This document shows positions 36,591 to 45,036 of a stretch of DNA of 64,000 nt, piece by piece (the stretch's first letter is position 1; every line of letters starts with the position of its first letter). The position numbers and the translations under genes are program-made. Below the pieces are notes generated by a model. That model did not search any database, was not told the origin of the DNA, and was given only the letters and a program-made list of their open reading frames with translations. The stretch is from NCBI GenBank assembly GCA_046710875.1, contig JBKEHQ010000002.1, positions 1-64,000 on the forward strand. Direction: 5' to 3'. The stretch comes from MGIIb-O3 sp046710875 (GTDB lineage Archaea; Thermoplasmatota; Poseidoniia; Poseidoniales; Thalassarchaeaceae).

Positions 36591-37991
36591 TTAATTAGTG
36601 CCGAATTTTAAAGGTTTACCAACAGACCCAGGATTCACTATTGATTTTCCACGTAATTCATCATTAAGATCCCTCGTGTGAACAATTACTCCCTCAACTA
36701 TCGTGAAAACTGGCCATCCAGTCATACTCATGCCTGCATAAGGTGTCCATCCAACCCTACTCCATACATCTCTATCTTCTATCGTTTTTTGTTCTTCCAT
36801 ATTTATTAAAACCAAATCTGCATCTTTACCTTCTTCAATATATCCTTTATTTTGTATATCATAGACCTTCGCAGGGCCTTCAGACATCCAACGAACTACA
36901 TCAGGAATTGAACACTTACCTTCTGATGCGTGAGTCAGCATTATTGGCAATGAAGTTTCAACGCCCGGCATTCCTGCATGTGCCTTAGGGAAGCCTAATA
37001 ATTTATTTTCTAAAGTATGAGGGGCATGGTCGGTCGCGATACAATCAATTGTCCCATCCTTTAATCTACGCCATAATTTATCTCTATCCTCTTCATATCT
37101 TATCGGGGGATTCATGATTAATCTAGTACCTCTTTTCAGTACATCATTTTCATCAAAAGTAAGGTGTTGAGGGCACACTTCTGTTGTAATTAATTCCCGT
37201 TTATTATTTGCCAACCAATCTGCTTCGATACCACTTGTAAGATGTAAAATGTGTAGTTTATGGGAATGATTATTGGAAAGTTGTGCAGCCCTCTTCGTTG
37301 CAATCAATGCAGTTTCACTATCTCTCCATTCTGCATGAGCAGCAACGTCCGTTCTATGATTAAATTTAGGTTTTCTAATATTTAATCTATCTTCATCCTC
37401 AGCATGAACTGCAATTACGCCCCCAGTTCCGGCGAAAATTTTCTCTAACGCATCTTGTTCATTTACTAGCAAATCTCCTGTACTGCTTCCCATAAATATT
37501 TTAGTGCCGCAAATTCCATCTATATTTTTTGGGTTTTCAAATGTACCAACTGCCTTTTGTAATTCAGTTAAATTGTTAGGAGTCGCACCGATAAAAAAAC
37601 CATAATTTGTGATTGCAGAATTACTAGCAGAATTAATCTTATCATTAATGGATTTTAATGATACTGCAGAAGGATTATTATTCGGCATATCAAGAAAACT
37701 AGTTACTCCTCCAGAAGCTGCTGCTCTGCTGCCAGTAGCAATATTTTCCCTTTCAGGCTGCCCAGGTTCTCTAAAATGAACCTGAGGATCAATTACTCCA
37801 GGTAAAAGATACAATCCCTCGGCATCAATTAAATCCTCATCATCATTTATGAATAATCCTCCGCCAATTGCAACAGTATGAATTAATCCATTCTTTATTC
37901 TTAGGTCACCAAAAGAAATATTCCCTTCAATAACCATTTCAGCATTTATGATAAGTAGCCCTCTGCCCATGTATATCATTTCGTCCAACAT
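36591..37991 (-). CDS. pyrC: Dihydroorotase (amidohydrolase family)
   Basis: Closes carbamoyl-aspartate to dihydroorotate in pyrimidine synthesis. The amidohydrolase metal site is mostly clear: DPQVHFREPG after the first strand, a CGTKIFMGSSTG Lys, HAEDED, EVCPQHLTFDEND and the final ATDHAPHT Asp. The first HxH reads QVH, so one usual metal His is Gln. That substitution is also known in some bacterial dihydroorotases, so activity is plausible but a single-metal site is possible. At about 466 residues it is in range for the class I type. Several in-frame ATGs (37991, 37979, 37970) and a TTG at 38003 make the start uncertain. pyrBI are 8 kb away. Confidence 0.9.
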   Translation of the reverse strand: MLDEMIYMGRGLLIINAEMVIEGNISFGDLRIKNGLIHTVAIGGGLFINDDEDLIDAEGLYLLPGVIDPQVHFREPGQPERENIATGSRAAASGGVTSFLDMPNNNPSAVSLKSINDKINSASNSAITNYGFFIGATPNNLTELQKAVGTFENPKNIDGICGTKIFMGSSTGDLLVNEQDALEKIFAGTGGVIAVHAEDEDRLNIRKPKFNHRTDVAAHAEWRDSETALIATKRAAQLSNNHSHKLHILHLTSGIEADWLANNKRELITTEVCPQHLTFDENDVLKRGTRLIMNPPIRYEEDRDKLWRRLKDGTIDCIATDHAPHTLENKLLGFPKAHAGMPGVETSLPIMLTHASEGKCSIPDVVRWMSEGPAKVYDIQNKGYIEEGKDADLVLINMEEQKTIEDRDVWSRVGWTPYAGMSMTGWPVFTIVEGVIVHTRDLNDELRGKSIVNPGSVGKPLKFGTN

Positions 37992-38076
37992 AGATTTACA
38001 CAAGACTGTTATCCTGATTCGAGTCAGTTTACGTCATTCCATTGTGTTCAAATAACCTATGCATCCCACGTAGGTC

Positions 38077-38154
38077 ATCGGGTTGGAGTAGTCAGGTTAT
38101 CTCGTCGGGCTCATAACCCGGAGACCAGTGGTTCAAATCCACTATCCGATACCA
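38077..38154 (+). tRNA. Initiator tRNA-Met (anticodon CAT), CCA encoded
   Basis: All arms fold. The acceptor stem ATCGGGT pairs with ATCCGAT (one G-T wobble). The anticodon stem TCGGG/CCCGG surrounds loop CTCATAA with anticodon CAT, and the T arm is AGTGG-TTCAAAT-CCACT. The 3' CCA is in the DNA at 38152-38154. A1-T72 and three consecutive G-C pairs next to the anticodon loop are the hallmarks of archaeal initiator tRNA, so I call initiator rather than elongator. No intron. It precedes radA by 140 bases. Confidence 0.93.
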
Positions 38155-38169
38155 TTTTTAAATCTAAAA

Positions 38170-38266
38170 TGAAAGTGAATAAACGCTGTACTGCGTACAA
38201 TAAGTGATGTAAAGCACTTTCACAAAATATTCATGGGTGATTAATTCGTTAATATACTTACATCAC
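38170..38266 (+). promoter_or_regulatory. Nested dyads between tRNA-iMet and radA
   Basis: Three inverted repeats share the 140-base spacer: TGAAAGTG (38170-38177) with CACTTTCA (38215-38222); a hairpin TGTAC-TGC-GTACA (38187-38199) inside it; and GTGATGTAA (38204-38212) with TTACATCAC (38258-38266). The last two ranges interleave, so they cannot all form at once. This may be a structured leader, a tRNA trailer or an operator for radA. By-eye dyads of 8-9 bases are suggestive only. Confidence 0.4.
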
Positions 38267-38294
38267 GCGAGTAGTAAGCGTAAAGGGTGAGATA

Positions 38295-39296
38295 ATGAGT
38301 AAAAAAACAGCAAGTGAAAAAATAAGTGAAGAAGAAATAGTAATTGATATCGATGAGCCTGAATTGACCGTTGAAGACTTACCTGGCGTAGGTCCTGCAA
38401 CAGCTGAGAAATTAAGAGAGGCCGGATTTGAAGAATTACTAGCCATAGCAGTAATGAGTCCTTCAGAATTAGCTGAACAAGCCGAACTAGGAGAGGCCGT
38501 ATCTGCAAAAATAATAGCCGGAGCAAAGAGAATGGCCAATATTGGGGGATTTATCAGTGGAAATGCATTATTAGAAAAAAGGAAAAAAGTACAAAAATTA
38601 TCATCAGGAACATCATCACTAGATGAGTTATTAGGAGGAGGTTTTGAGACGCAAGCTATAATTGAAGTTTACGGAGAATTTGGAAGTGGAAAAACTCAAA
38701 TTGGGCACCAATTAGCTGTAAATACAATAAGGCCAATAGAGGATGGAGGATTAGATGGTGAAGTATTTTATATAGATACAGAAGATACATTTAGGCCAGA
38801 AAGAATTACTCAAATGGCAATTGCAATAGGAATAGATCCAGCAGATGCTTTGGAGAGAATACATGTCGCAAGAGCATATAATTCGGCCCATCAGATATTG
38901 TTAGTTGATGAGATAAAGAGAATGTCTAAAAATATAGATGTTAAATTAGTTATAGTTGACTCTTTAACTAGTCATTTTAGGTCGGAATATATTGGAAGGG
39001 GAATGTTGGCCACAAGGCAACAGAAATTGAATAGGCATATGAAAGATTTAAAACAACTATCAGATATCCAAAATTCTATAATTTTAGTCACAAATCAAGT
39101 TATGTCAAAGCCCGATGCAATGTGGGGAGATCCTACAAAGGCAATTGGAGGCCATATTGTAGGGCATGCTAGTACATTCCGACTATATCTTAGAAAATCT
39201 AAAGGCGGTCGCCGTATTGCAAGATTGGTAGATAGCCCTAATCTTCCAGAAGGAGAAGCAGTTTTTACAGTGACAGCAGAAGGGTTGCAGGATTAA
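38295..39296 (+). CDS. radA: RadA recombinase
   Basis: Archaeal RecA/Rad51 recombinase that forms filaments on single-stranded DNA and drives strand exchange. The N-terminal helix-hairpin-helix domain has EDLPGVGPATAEKLREAG (27-44), then the ATPase core with Walker A GEFGSGKT at 127-134, Walker B VKLVIVDSLTSHF, and the conserved RQQKLNRHMKDL and NSIILVTNQV segments before a DNA-binding loop. The 333-residue length is standard. Start ATG with Shine-Dalgarno GGTGAG 4 bases upstream. It works with Hjc and Hel308, also in this window. Confidence 0.97.
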   Translation: MSKKTASEKISEEEIVIDIDEPELTVEDLPGVGPATAEKLREAGFEELLAIAVMSPSELAEQAELGEAVSAKIIAGAKRMANIGGFISGNALLEKRKKVQKLSSGTSSLDELLGGGFETQAIIEVYGEFGSGKTQIGHQLAVNTIRPIEDGGLDGEVFYIDTEDTFRPERITQMAIAIGIDPADALERIHVARAYNSAHQILLVDEIKRMSKNIDVKLVIVDSLTSHFRSEYIGRGMLATRQQKLNRHMKDLKQLSDIQNSIILVTNQVMSKPDAMWGDPTKAIGGHIVGHASTFRLYLRKSKGGRRIARLVDSPNLPEGEAVFTVTAEGLQD

Positions 39297-41005
39297 ATTT
39301 CAATATCTAGAATTGACTTATGAACATCATTTATTAGATTAGTCACATGATCCTCTTTGAACGACATTTCTAAGCCAGTAGCAGTGAATAATTCTCTCAG
39401 TCCCTTTGTGTATCCTAGAGATAAACCGTTTTTATATAGATCTAGGGCTTTTAGGGGATCTTCTTTATGGTAATTCCATAATTGCAAAGCTCCTAATTGG
39501 GCAATCCCATATTCTACATAATAAAATGGAGCCCCAAATAGATGTCCTTGTAATTGCCATGATGTTTCAAGTATACTTTCCATATTATCTCCATCTTCAC
39601 TAATGCCACTATAGTCATACTTTGATCCAAATTTATTTGTTATTTCTAACCATTTATTTCTTCTTTCTTCTCTAGTATGGTTAGGATTTTGATATATCCA
39701 GTGTTGAAATGAATCTATAGTCGCCATCCACGGCATGAATTCTATGATTCCTTCCAAATGCTTCTTTTTTGCTCTAATGGCATCATCTTTGTTATAGAAT
39801 TGCTCCCATTTTGAATGGGATAGAAGCTCCATTGACATAGAAGCAACTTCAGCAAACTCAATCGGAGAATCTCTTTCATGAATTAAATCAAGATGCCCAG
39901 AATAAAATGAATGAAATGCATGGCCGGCTTCATGAATCATAGTCTCTAAATTCCTTTGAGTTCCAGCAGCATTCATGAAAATAAATGGCATTCTACTTTT
40001 CTGTAGATAATATTGATATCCTCCTGGGGCCTTTCCGATCCTACTCTCTAGATCTAAACAGTTATTTTCATCTAATAAATCAAAATAATCACCCAATTCT
40101 TTAGACATAGAATGAAATAATTTTGAACAACCTTCTATTAATTCAGTTACATCATCAAACGGCCTTAATGGCTTGTTACCGTATAAATCAACAGAAGAGT
40201 CCCATGGCCTAAATTTATCTAATTTTAAGATATTCTTTCTTTCTTCATTAAATTGATTTTTTAGTGGCATACATGAAGATTCTATGGAATCATGAAATTC
40301 CATGCAATCAGCTATTGTATAGTCAAATCTATGCATTGCAGCAAACATATATTCTTGATACCCATCGAATCCTGAATTTGTAGATATTTGATGCCTTAAT
40401 TTTATCATTTCATCAAATATTTCCGAAATCTCTTCTGTATCCTCTAGTATCCTATTTGTACATGTTTTCCATGCTGATTCTCTAACCCCTCTGTCTACAT
40501 TTTCTTGATAGATAGCCATCATTGGAAACGTCCTTTCTTCTCCATCATAATGTACAGTTTGTTTACCTCTTATTTCATTATATTTTGTACCTAAAATTGA
40601 TAAACGCGTTTGAAGTGGAATATTTTCTTCTCTAAATATTCCAATATCGGATTTTATTGCCTCTATCATTAGATCATATTTTTCTGGTAATTCACTTACA
40701 GATTTATGATTTACTATCCTTTTATTCAATAAATCATTATACTCTGACAGCTTTGGTTGAATATTTTCCACAAATTCTTTCCATGAATTTTGTGCATGTT
40801 CGTCATCAGTATGACATGTCATATTGATATATGTTTTAGCACGTTTCTCAGAAACAAATTCACTTAGTTCCGATTCATCTTTTATTAACTTCTCAATACA
40901 TTTTGAACAGTTTAAATCTCTATCTCTTAATTTATTGTAATATGGCTCTAAATTACTCCATTTAGATGCATCTAGATCTTCGGGGACAAATCTCACACTC
41001 ATCAT
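39293..41005 (-). CDS. Oligoendopeptidase F-type M3 metallopeptidase
   Basis: Cytoplasmic zinc peptidase that cuts short peptides. The zinc motif HEAGH lies in METMIHEAGHAFHSFYSG, followed downstream by the Glu ligand region EFAEVASMSMELLSH. The N-terminal half is the helical lid typical of M3B/PepF. At 570 residues it matches PepF. ATG start (two in a row) has GAGG upstream. Its stop overlaps the radA stop by 4 bases on the opposite strand, and the small zinc-ribbon gene is 6 bases upstream, perhaps in the same transcript. It probably recycles peptides. Confidence 0.9.
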   Translation of the reverse strand: MMSVRFVPEDLDASKWSNLEPYYNKLRDRDLNCSKCIEKLIKDESELSEFVSEKRAKTYINMTCHTDDEHAQNSWKEFVENIQPKLSEYNDLLNKRIVNHKSVSELPEKYDLMIEAIKSDIGIFREENIPLQTRLSILGTKYNEIRGKQTVHYDGEERTFPMMAIYQENVDRGVRESAWKTCTNRILEDTEEISEIFDEMIKLRHQISTNSGFDGYQEYMFAAMHRFDYTIADCMEFHDSIESSCMPLKNQFNEERKNILKLDKFRPWDSSVDLYGNKPLRPFDDVTELIEGCSKLFHSMSKELGDYFDLLDENNCLDLESRIGKAPGGYQYYLQKSRMPFIFMNAAGTQRNLETMIHEAGHAFHSFYSGHLDLIHERDSPIEFAEVASMSMELLSHSKWEQFYNKDDAIRAKKKHLEGIIEFMPWMATIDSFQHWIYQNPNHTREERRNKWLEITNKFGSKYDYSGISEDGDNMESILETSWQLQGHLFGAPFYYVEYGIAQLGALQLWNYHKEDPLKALDLYKNGLSLGYTKGLRELFTATGLEMSFKEDHVTNLINDVHKSILDIEI

Positions 41006-41011
41006 ATCGCC

Positions 41012-41257
41012 TCAATTTTTATGTGATATGGGCCCATTAGGAAGAGGTCCTTCTTCTCTACTCCATTTTATGCACTTCCATTGCTCTGCATCATTTACTA
41101 CTTTTTCTCTTATTTGTTTTAATTCGGGATGTTCGGGATTTTGATTTTGAATCCAACATGCCGTGCAGTATCTTTTCTTCTCATAATCAACAAAATTACT
41201 CGGTGTGCATGCAATCTCACAGTTTGTGCAGAACCTAAAGCCATAGAACTTAGACAT
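41012..41257 (-). CDS. Small zinc-ribbon protein
   Basis: An 81-residue protein with CTNC near residues 10-13 and CTAC near 31-34, a two-CxxC ribbon followed by a charged helical tail (KQIREKVVNDAEQWK). Unrecognised beyond the metal motif. It is 6 bases before the PepF-like gene, so the two are probably cotranscribed. It could be a nucleic-acid or ribosome-associated adaptor. Confidence 0.75.
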   Translation of the reverse strand: MSKFYGFRFCTNCEIACTPSNFVDYEKKRYCTACWIQNQNPEHPELKQIREKVVNDAEQWKCIKWSREEGPLPNGPISHKN

Positions 41258-41316
41258 ATTATCTCTTACCGCTCAGGGTTAATGCATATCAGTTTGACGC
41301 TTTGTTATTATCTATT

Positions 41317-41916
41317 TCATAAATCTGATAGTGCCATTTGTGTAAGAAATATATTCTCAATTTCAGATAAGGATGTTTTCATATTAATGCTCATCACTCC
41401 TATATTCTCTAATCCCTTTATTCGGGGTATCGGCCTTATTGGCATCATTCTACTTCCAATTAATTCTATTAATATTCTAGCGGCTTCATCATTTTCCAAA
41501 TATGATTCTCTGTCCAAATCTATATTACCGAATACATCTGTATCGCCATATTTTGGTAAATATAGAATCCACGCCTTTTCTTCCCCCACTCTCAAACCTG
41601 ATCTTTGAAATCCTGTTTTTATTTGATGCGTACCTGATATTAATCTTAAAAACTCAACGTCAGGAGTTCTGGCAGCCATCTTATTTGAATTTTCTTTCCT
41701 TCTCAATGAATGCCATGTAGTCCAAAGATGAACTTCACTTGCTGCAGCTTCACTTCTCAAAAGAAGCCATCTTTGATTATATCTATGTTTATTAAACAAC
41801 TCAATTATTTCATCTAAATCATCAATTGGTTTGGAAAAAACAATGCCCCAAGCTGGAAACCATGGTACTGGATGTACTATGTCCATATGTAAGCCGATAC
41901 ACGCATTGTTAATCAT
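41317..41916 (-). CDS. KEOPS complex subunit Cgi121-like
   Basis: Member of the KEOPS tRNA t6A-modification complex that binds the tRNA 3' end. The 199-residue protein has the family's helix motif: EVHLWTTWHSLRR, then RTPDVEFLRLISGTHQIKTG and FQRSGLRVGEEKAWI, comparable to the Cgi121 core of LLxYLxGxRQI and Gxx-G strands. Its ATG overlaps the hel308 stop by 8 bases (AATGATTAA arrangement), so translation is coupled. Cgi121 beside Hel308 is a recurrent archaeal arrangement. The remaining KEOPS genes are outside this window. Confidence 0.82.
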   Translation of the reverse strand: MINNACIGLHMDIVHPVPWFPAWGIVFSKPIDDLDEIIELFNKHRYNQRWLLLRSEAAASEVHLWTTWHSLRRKENSNKMAARTPDVEFLRLISGTHQIKTGFQRSGLRVGEEKAWILYLPKYGDTDVFGNIDLDRESYLENDEAARILIELIGSRMMPIRPIPRIKGLENIGVMSINMKTSLSEIENIFLTQMALSDL

Positions 41917-44446
41917 TGTTTTTTACTAATTTATTGGCCGCAACAATCATATTATCAACAAGTTTTTTACTCCATCCGCGTAGATCAGAAAGCTTATATC
42001 TGTCATTTTCAGTCATCATAACAACATCCCTAGCATTACTAAATCCTAACTTATCACTCATTTCTCTTGCTCTAATTCTGCCTATTCCCTGTATTGACAC
42101 AAGTCCTAATAAATCATTTTTACAACCATATTTTACTCTTTTGTGGACTTCATTTATTGCATTAACTAATACTTTATGCGATTCCCTATTTCTATTACGT
42201 AATTCTTCATCTTCTATGAGTATTCTTTCCATCGCATAGAGAAGCCATTCAGATAGTTCTACTCTACTTCTCAAATCTCCTGCTTGAACGCTCCATTTTT
42301 TTTCAAAATCTTCATACTTTAATTCATTTATCCAAGACTCTATTACTAATGCCCCCTTCATTAACCCACTTTCATCTAACTCTTTAGTATCAATTAATAT
42401 TTCTCTAGAGTGATTAAATATTGAAGACTGTATGATTTCAATATCGCCAGTTTTGGGCCAAATAGGTAAAAAATCTGGAGTACAACAAACTAGATGAATT
42501 AGGCCTAATGGTGAAATTTGATAATAATCATTATCGCCAATTAATGTAGACATCGCTCTCTCTAAACCATCTCTAATTATTCTACCAGATAAGGGATTTA
42601 GATATAATCTTGAGATTCTCATTCCAAGATTTGTTGCCCTATATGTCATTGTAAAAGATTCCGGCAAGACTTCCTCTTGTTCTATAATTTCACTTGCTTT
42701 AGTAAAGCCAAAGATAGCAGGCCCCTTCCTTGGCTTCTTTATTTTATTATCTTCTTTATTTATTTTTGAAATATCAATATTCAATACATTAGATGCTGAA
42801 TTTACCCATGAGGGGACATCATCAGGCCAATCATCTTCTTTCTTTATTACTTCATATTTCAGCATCCTTTGTTTAACGATATTGGAATCCCCTTCCCTTG
42901 TTATCATCCCATTATTGACGAGCCAATCAATTGATTCATCAATTCTTGATGCTAGATTATCAGAATTCATGTGTGTAGATAAAAATGTCATTGAAAAAAA
43001 TCTACTTAATGCATCTCTATCTTCTAATCCTCCCGTAGATATCATTGATAATAAATGAGTCAACAATGCCGGATCTTCTTCTGCTTTCAATGAGTTTGGA
43101 TTTGCTAATTTTGATACTACATTTTCAGATTCACTATTTATATACCGATTTACTAATACTTCTACTTCATTAGAATTCTTAGCTAAAATCCAAGATTCTC
43201 CTCTATCATCATATTTTGGTCTGCCAGCCCTTCCCATCATTTGTCTTATTTCCATTACAGAAATTGGCATATTGGTTCCAGCTATTGTATTCCATCTCTT
43301 ATGATCACGAATAACTACTCTTCTTGCAGGTAAATTAACTCCCTGTGCAAGGGTTGGTGTGGCAACTAAACAGTTAATTTCTCCATTTCTAAATGCCCCT
43401 TCTACTTTTTTCCTATGTCCGTTACTCAAACCAGCATGATGAAAACCCACTCCTCCCTTTATTGATGAAATTAATTTTTTACCTAACGCAGTTTGATTAT
43501 CATTTTCAGATAATTTCTCAGATAATAACTTCCATAATTTAATATTTTCATTAGTAAATACCGACTCTTCAATCTCAGACTTTTTCATAACATACTTAGC
43601 TAAATCTCTAGCTTCCTTTTGAGCAGAGGCTCGTGAGGCAACAAAAATCAATAATTGGCCATTTGATTTTACAGTATCTTCAAGGACTGCTGACAATTTT
43701 TGAGTGACTCTTCCTTCAATTAATCTATTTTTTGGATTTTCTTCTTTTTTCCTACTGTCTATCCTATGAATACTAACTTCAAGCCCATTTAATATTCCAT
43801 ATTCTAATGATACTGGTCGCCAAGTAGATTTTATTAATTTTGCATCCAACCAATTAGCTAATTCTTCTGAGTTACCAACAGTTGCAGATAATGCTATAAT
43901 TTGAACATCAGGTTTTCTATGCCTAATTCTAGATAGTACTATTTCCAATGTCGGCCCTCTTCCTGGATCATTTATTAAGTGAAATTCATCTGTAATTACA
44001 ATCCCAATTTTATCCATAATTCCAGACCTTGTACGAATTAAAGAATCTAATTTTTCACTCGTACAGACCATTATATCAGAATTTTCAATTGATGACCTCT
44101 CACTCTCTCTATCTCCAATTGCCAATCCTACTTTCAAATCAGTATGGGCTGTAATTTCTCGCAATTCATTCATTTTTTCTTGTGCTAGTGCCTTCAATGG
44201 AACTACATATACTGCTTTTTGACCTTTTAAATCATTTGTTAATCTGTGGACTATGGTCAGGTGAGCAATTAATGATTTACCGCTTGCAGTTGGAATTGTT
44301 AACATCACATTGTCTCCTTTAAGTGAATATGGCAAAGCTTCCGCTTGAGGGGGAAATAATTTTTTTATACCCCATTCCTTATCTAAAGCCAATATGAGTT
44401 CAGCATCAAGGCCAAACTTATCTAGACTAACCGAAGGGTCTTCCAC
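41909..44446 (-). CDS. hel308: Hel308/Hjm DNA helicase
   Basis: Superfamily 2 3'-5' helicase that unwinds lagging strands at stalled forks. A Q-motif-like LFPPQAEALPYSL precedes Walker A PTASGKS (about 52-58). Motif II reads DEFH in place of the common DEIH/DEVH, then LSATVGN and the C-terminal MMGRAGRPKYDDRG motif VI. A winged-helix and ratchet domain follow, ending in a helix-hairpin-helix IQGIGRIRAREM near 795. The 845-residue length is somewhat above the typical 700-720, with an added middle insertion of about 100 residues. It is coupled to the downstream cgi121. Confidence 0.93.
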   Translation of the reverse strand: MEDPSVSLDKFGLDAELILALDKEWGIKKLFPPQAEALPYSLKGDNVMLTIPTASGKSLIAHLTIVHRLTNDLKGQKAVYVVPLKALAQEKMNELREITAHTDLKVGLAIGDRESERSSIENSDIMVCTSEKLDSLIRTRSGIMDKIGIVITDEFHLINDPGRGPTLEIVLSRIRHRKPDVQIIALSATVGNSEELANWLDAKLIKSTWRPVSLEYGILNGLEVSIHRIDSRKKEENPKNRLIEGRVTQKLSAVLEDTVKSNGQLLIFVASRASAQKEARDLAKYVMKKSEIEESVFTNENIKLWKLLSEKLSENDNQTALGKKLISSIKGGVGFHHAGLSNGHRKKVEGAFRNGEINCLVATPTLAQGVNLPARRVVIRDHKRWNTIAGTNMPISVMEIRQMMGRAGRPKYDDRGESWILAKNSNEVEVLVNRYINSESENVVSKLANPNSLKAEEDPALLTHLLSMISTGGLEDRDALSRFFSMTFLSTHMNSDNLASRIDESIDWLVNNGMITREGDSNIVKQRMLKYEVIKKEDDWPDDVPSWVNSASNVLNIDISKINKEDNKIKKPRKGPAIFGFTKASEIIEQEEVLPESFTMTYRATNLGMRISRLYLNPLSGRIIRDGLERAMSTLIGDNDYYQISPLGLIHLVCCTPDFLPIWPKTGDIEIIQSSIFNHSREILIDTKELDESGLMKGALVIESWINELKYEDFEKKWSVQAGDLRSRVELSEWLLYAMERILIEDEELRNRNRESHKVLVNAINEVHKRVKYGCKNDLLGLVSIQGIGRIRAREMSDKLGFSNARDVVMMTENDRYKLSDLRGWSKKLVDNMIVAANKLVKNND

Positions 44447-44517
44447 AATCTCCCTATTATTCGGATGTTCTAAAGGATATCTACTATCAAATTATTAATT
44501 ATATAGCAATATATTCG

Positions 44518-44994
44518 CTAATGCCATCTATGATATGCCGGATGCCCTTCATCTATTGCTACAAAAAGCCCTTCCCCTGTTGCACAGACTTTTTCATCAG
44601 CTTTCAGGATTAATTCAACTTTAACTGATTTAGTATCAATTTCTACTACCCTTCCTTGAATTAAAAGTTTTGAATTTAATGGAGTGGGTCTTTTTAATTT
44701 AATGCTATAAGATGCTGTAACTGTACAAGGAGGAAATTTACCTCCTGATTTATCCATAAGGGCTATTGCAGCTACCCAATTTCCATGACAATCTAGCAGT
44801 GTTCCAATTATCCCTCCATTAATAATTCCTGGGAATGCCTGATGTTCTTCAGAAGTTTCAAATTCCATTTCTAATCCTTCATCATTTCTGAATGATTTAA
44901 TTCTCAATCCTTTTTCATTTGCAGGTCCGCATCCAAAGCATATGCTATTTGAAGCATATTCTTCTTGTACTGACAGAATATTTTTGTTACCCAT
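44518..44994 (-). CDS. Hotdog-fold thioesterase (PaaI-like)
   Basis: Acyl-CoA thioesterase fold protein, 158 residues. It shows an N-terminal CFGCGPANEKGLRIK segment and the hotdog core HQAFPGIINGGIIGTLLDCHGNWVA, where the NGG-x3-T-x-D/C helix start is the acyl-CoA site of the PaaI group. A C-terminal strand has VCATGEGLFVAID. It hydrolyses an acyl-CoA in characterised relatives; the substrate here is unknown. Single transcription unit opposite the AspA-like gene; promoters must share a very small gap. Confidence 0.85.
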   Translation of the reverse strand: MGNKNILSVQEEYASNSICFGCGPANEKGLRIKSFRNDEGLEMEFETSEEHQAFPGIINGGIIGTLLDCHGNWVAAIALMDKSGGKFPPCTVTASYSIKLKRPTPLNSKLLIQGRVVEIDTKSVKVELILKADEKVCATGEGLFVAIDEGHPAYHRWH

Positions 44995-45036
44995 GGCCCA
45001 TTAGAACAAGACTTTCCAATTGAATTATTCCCTAAA

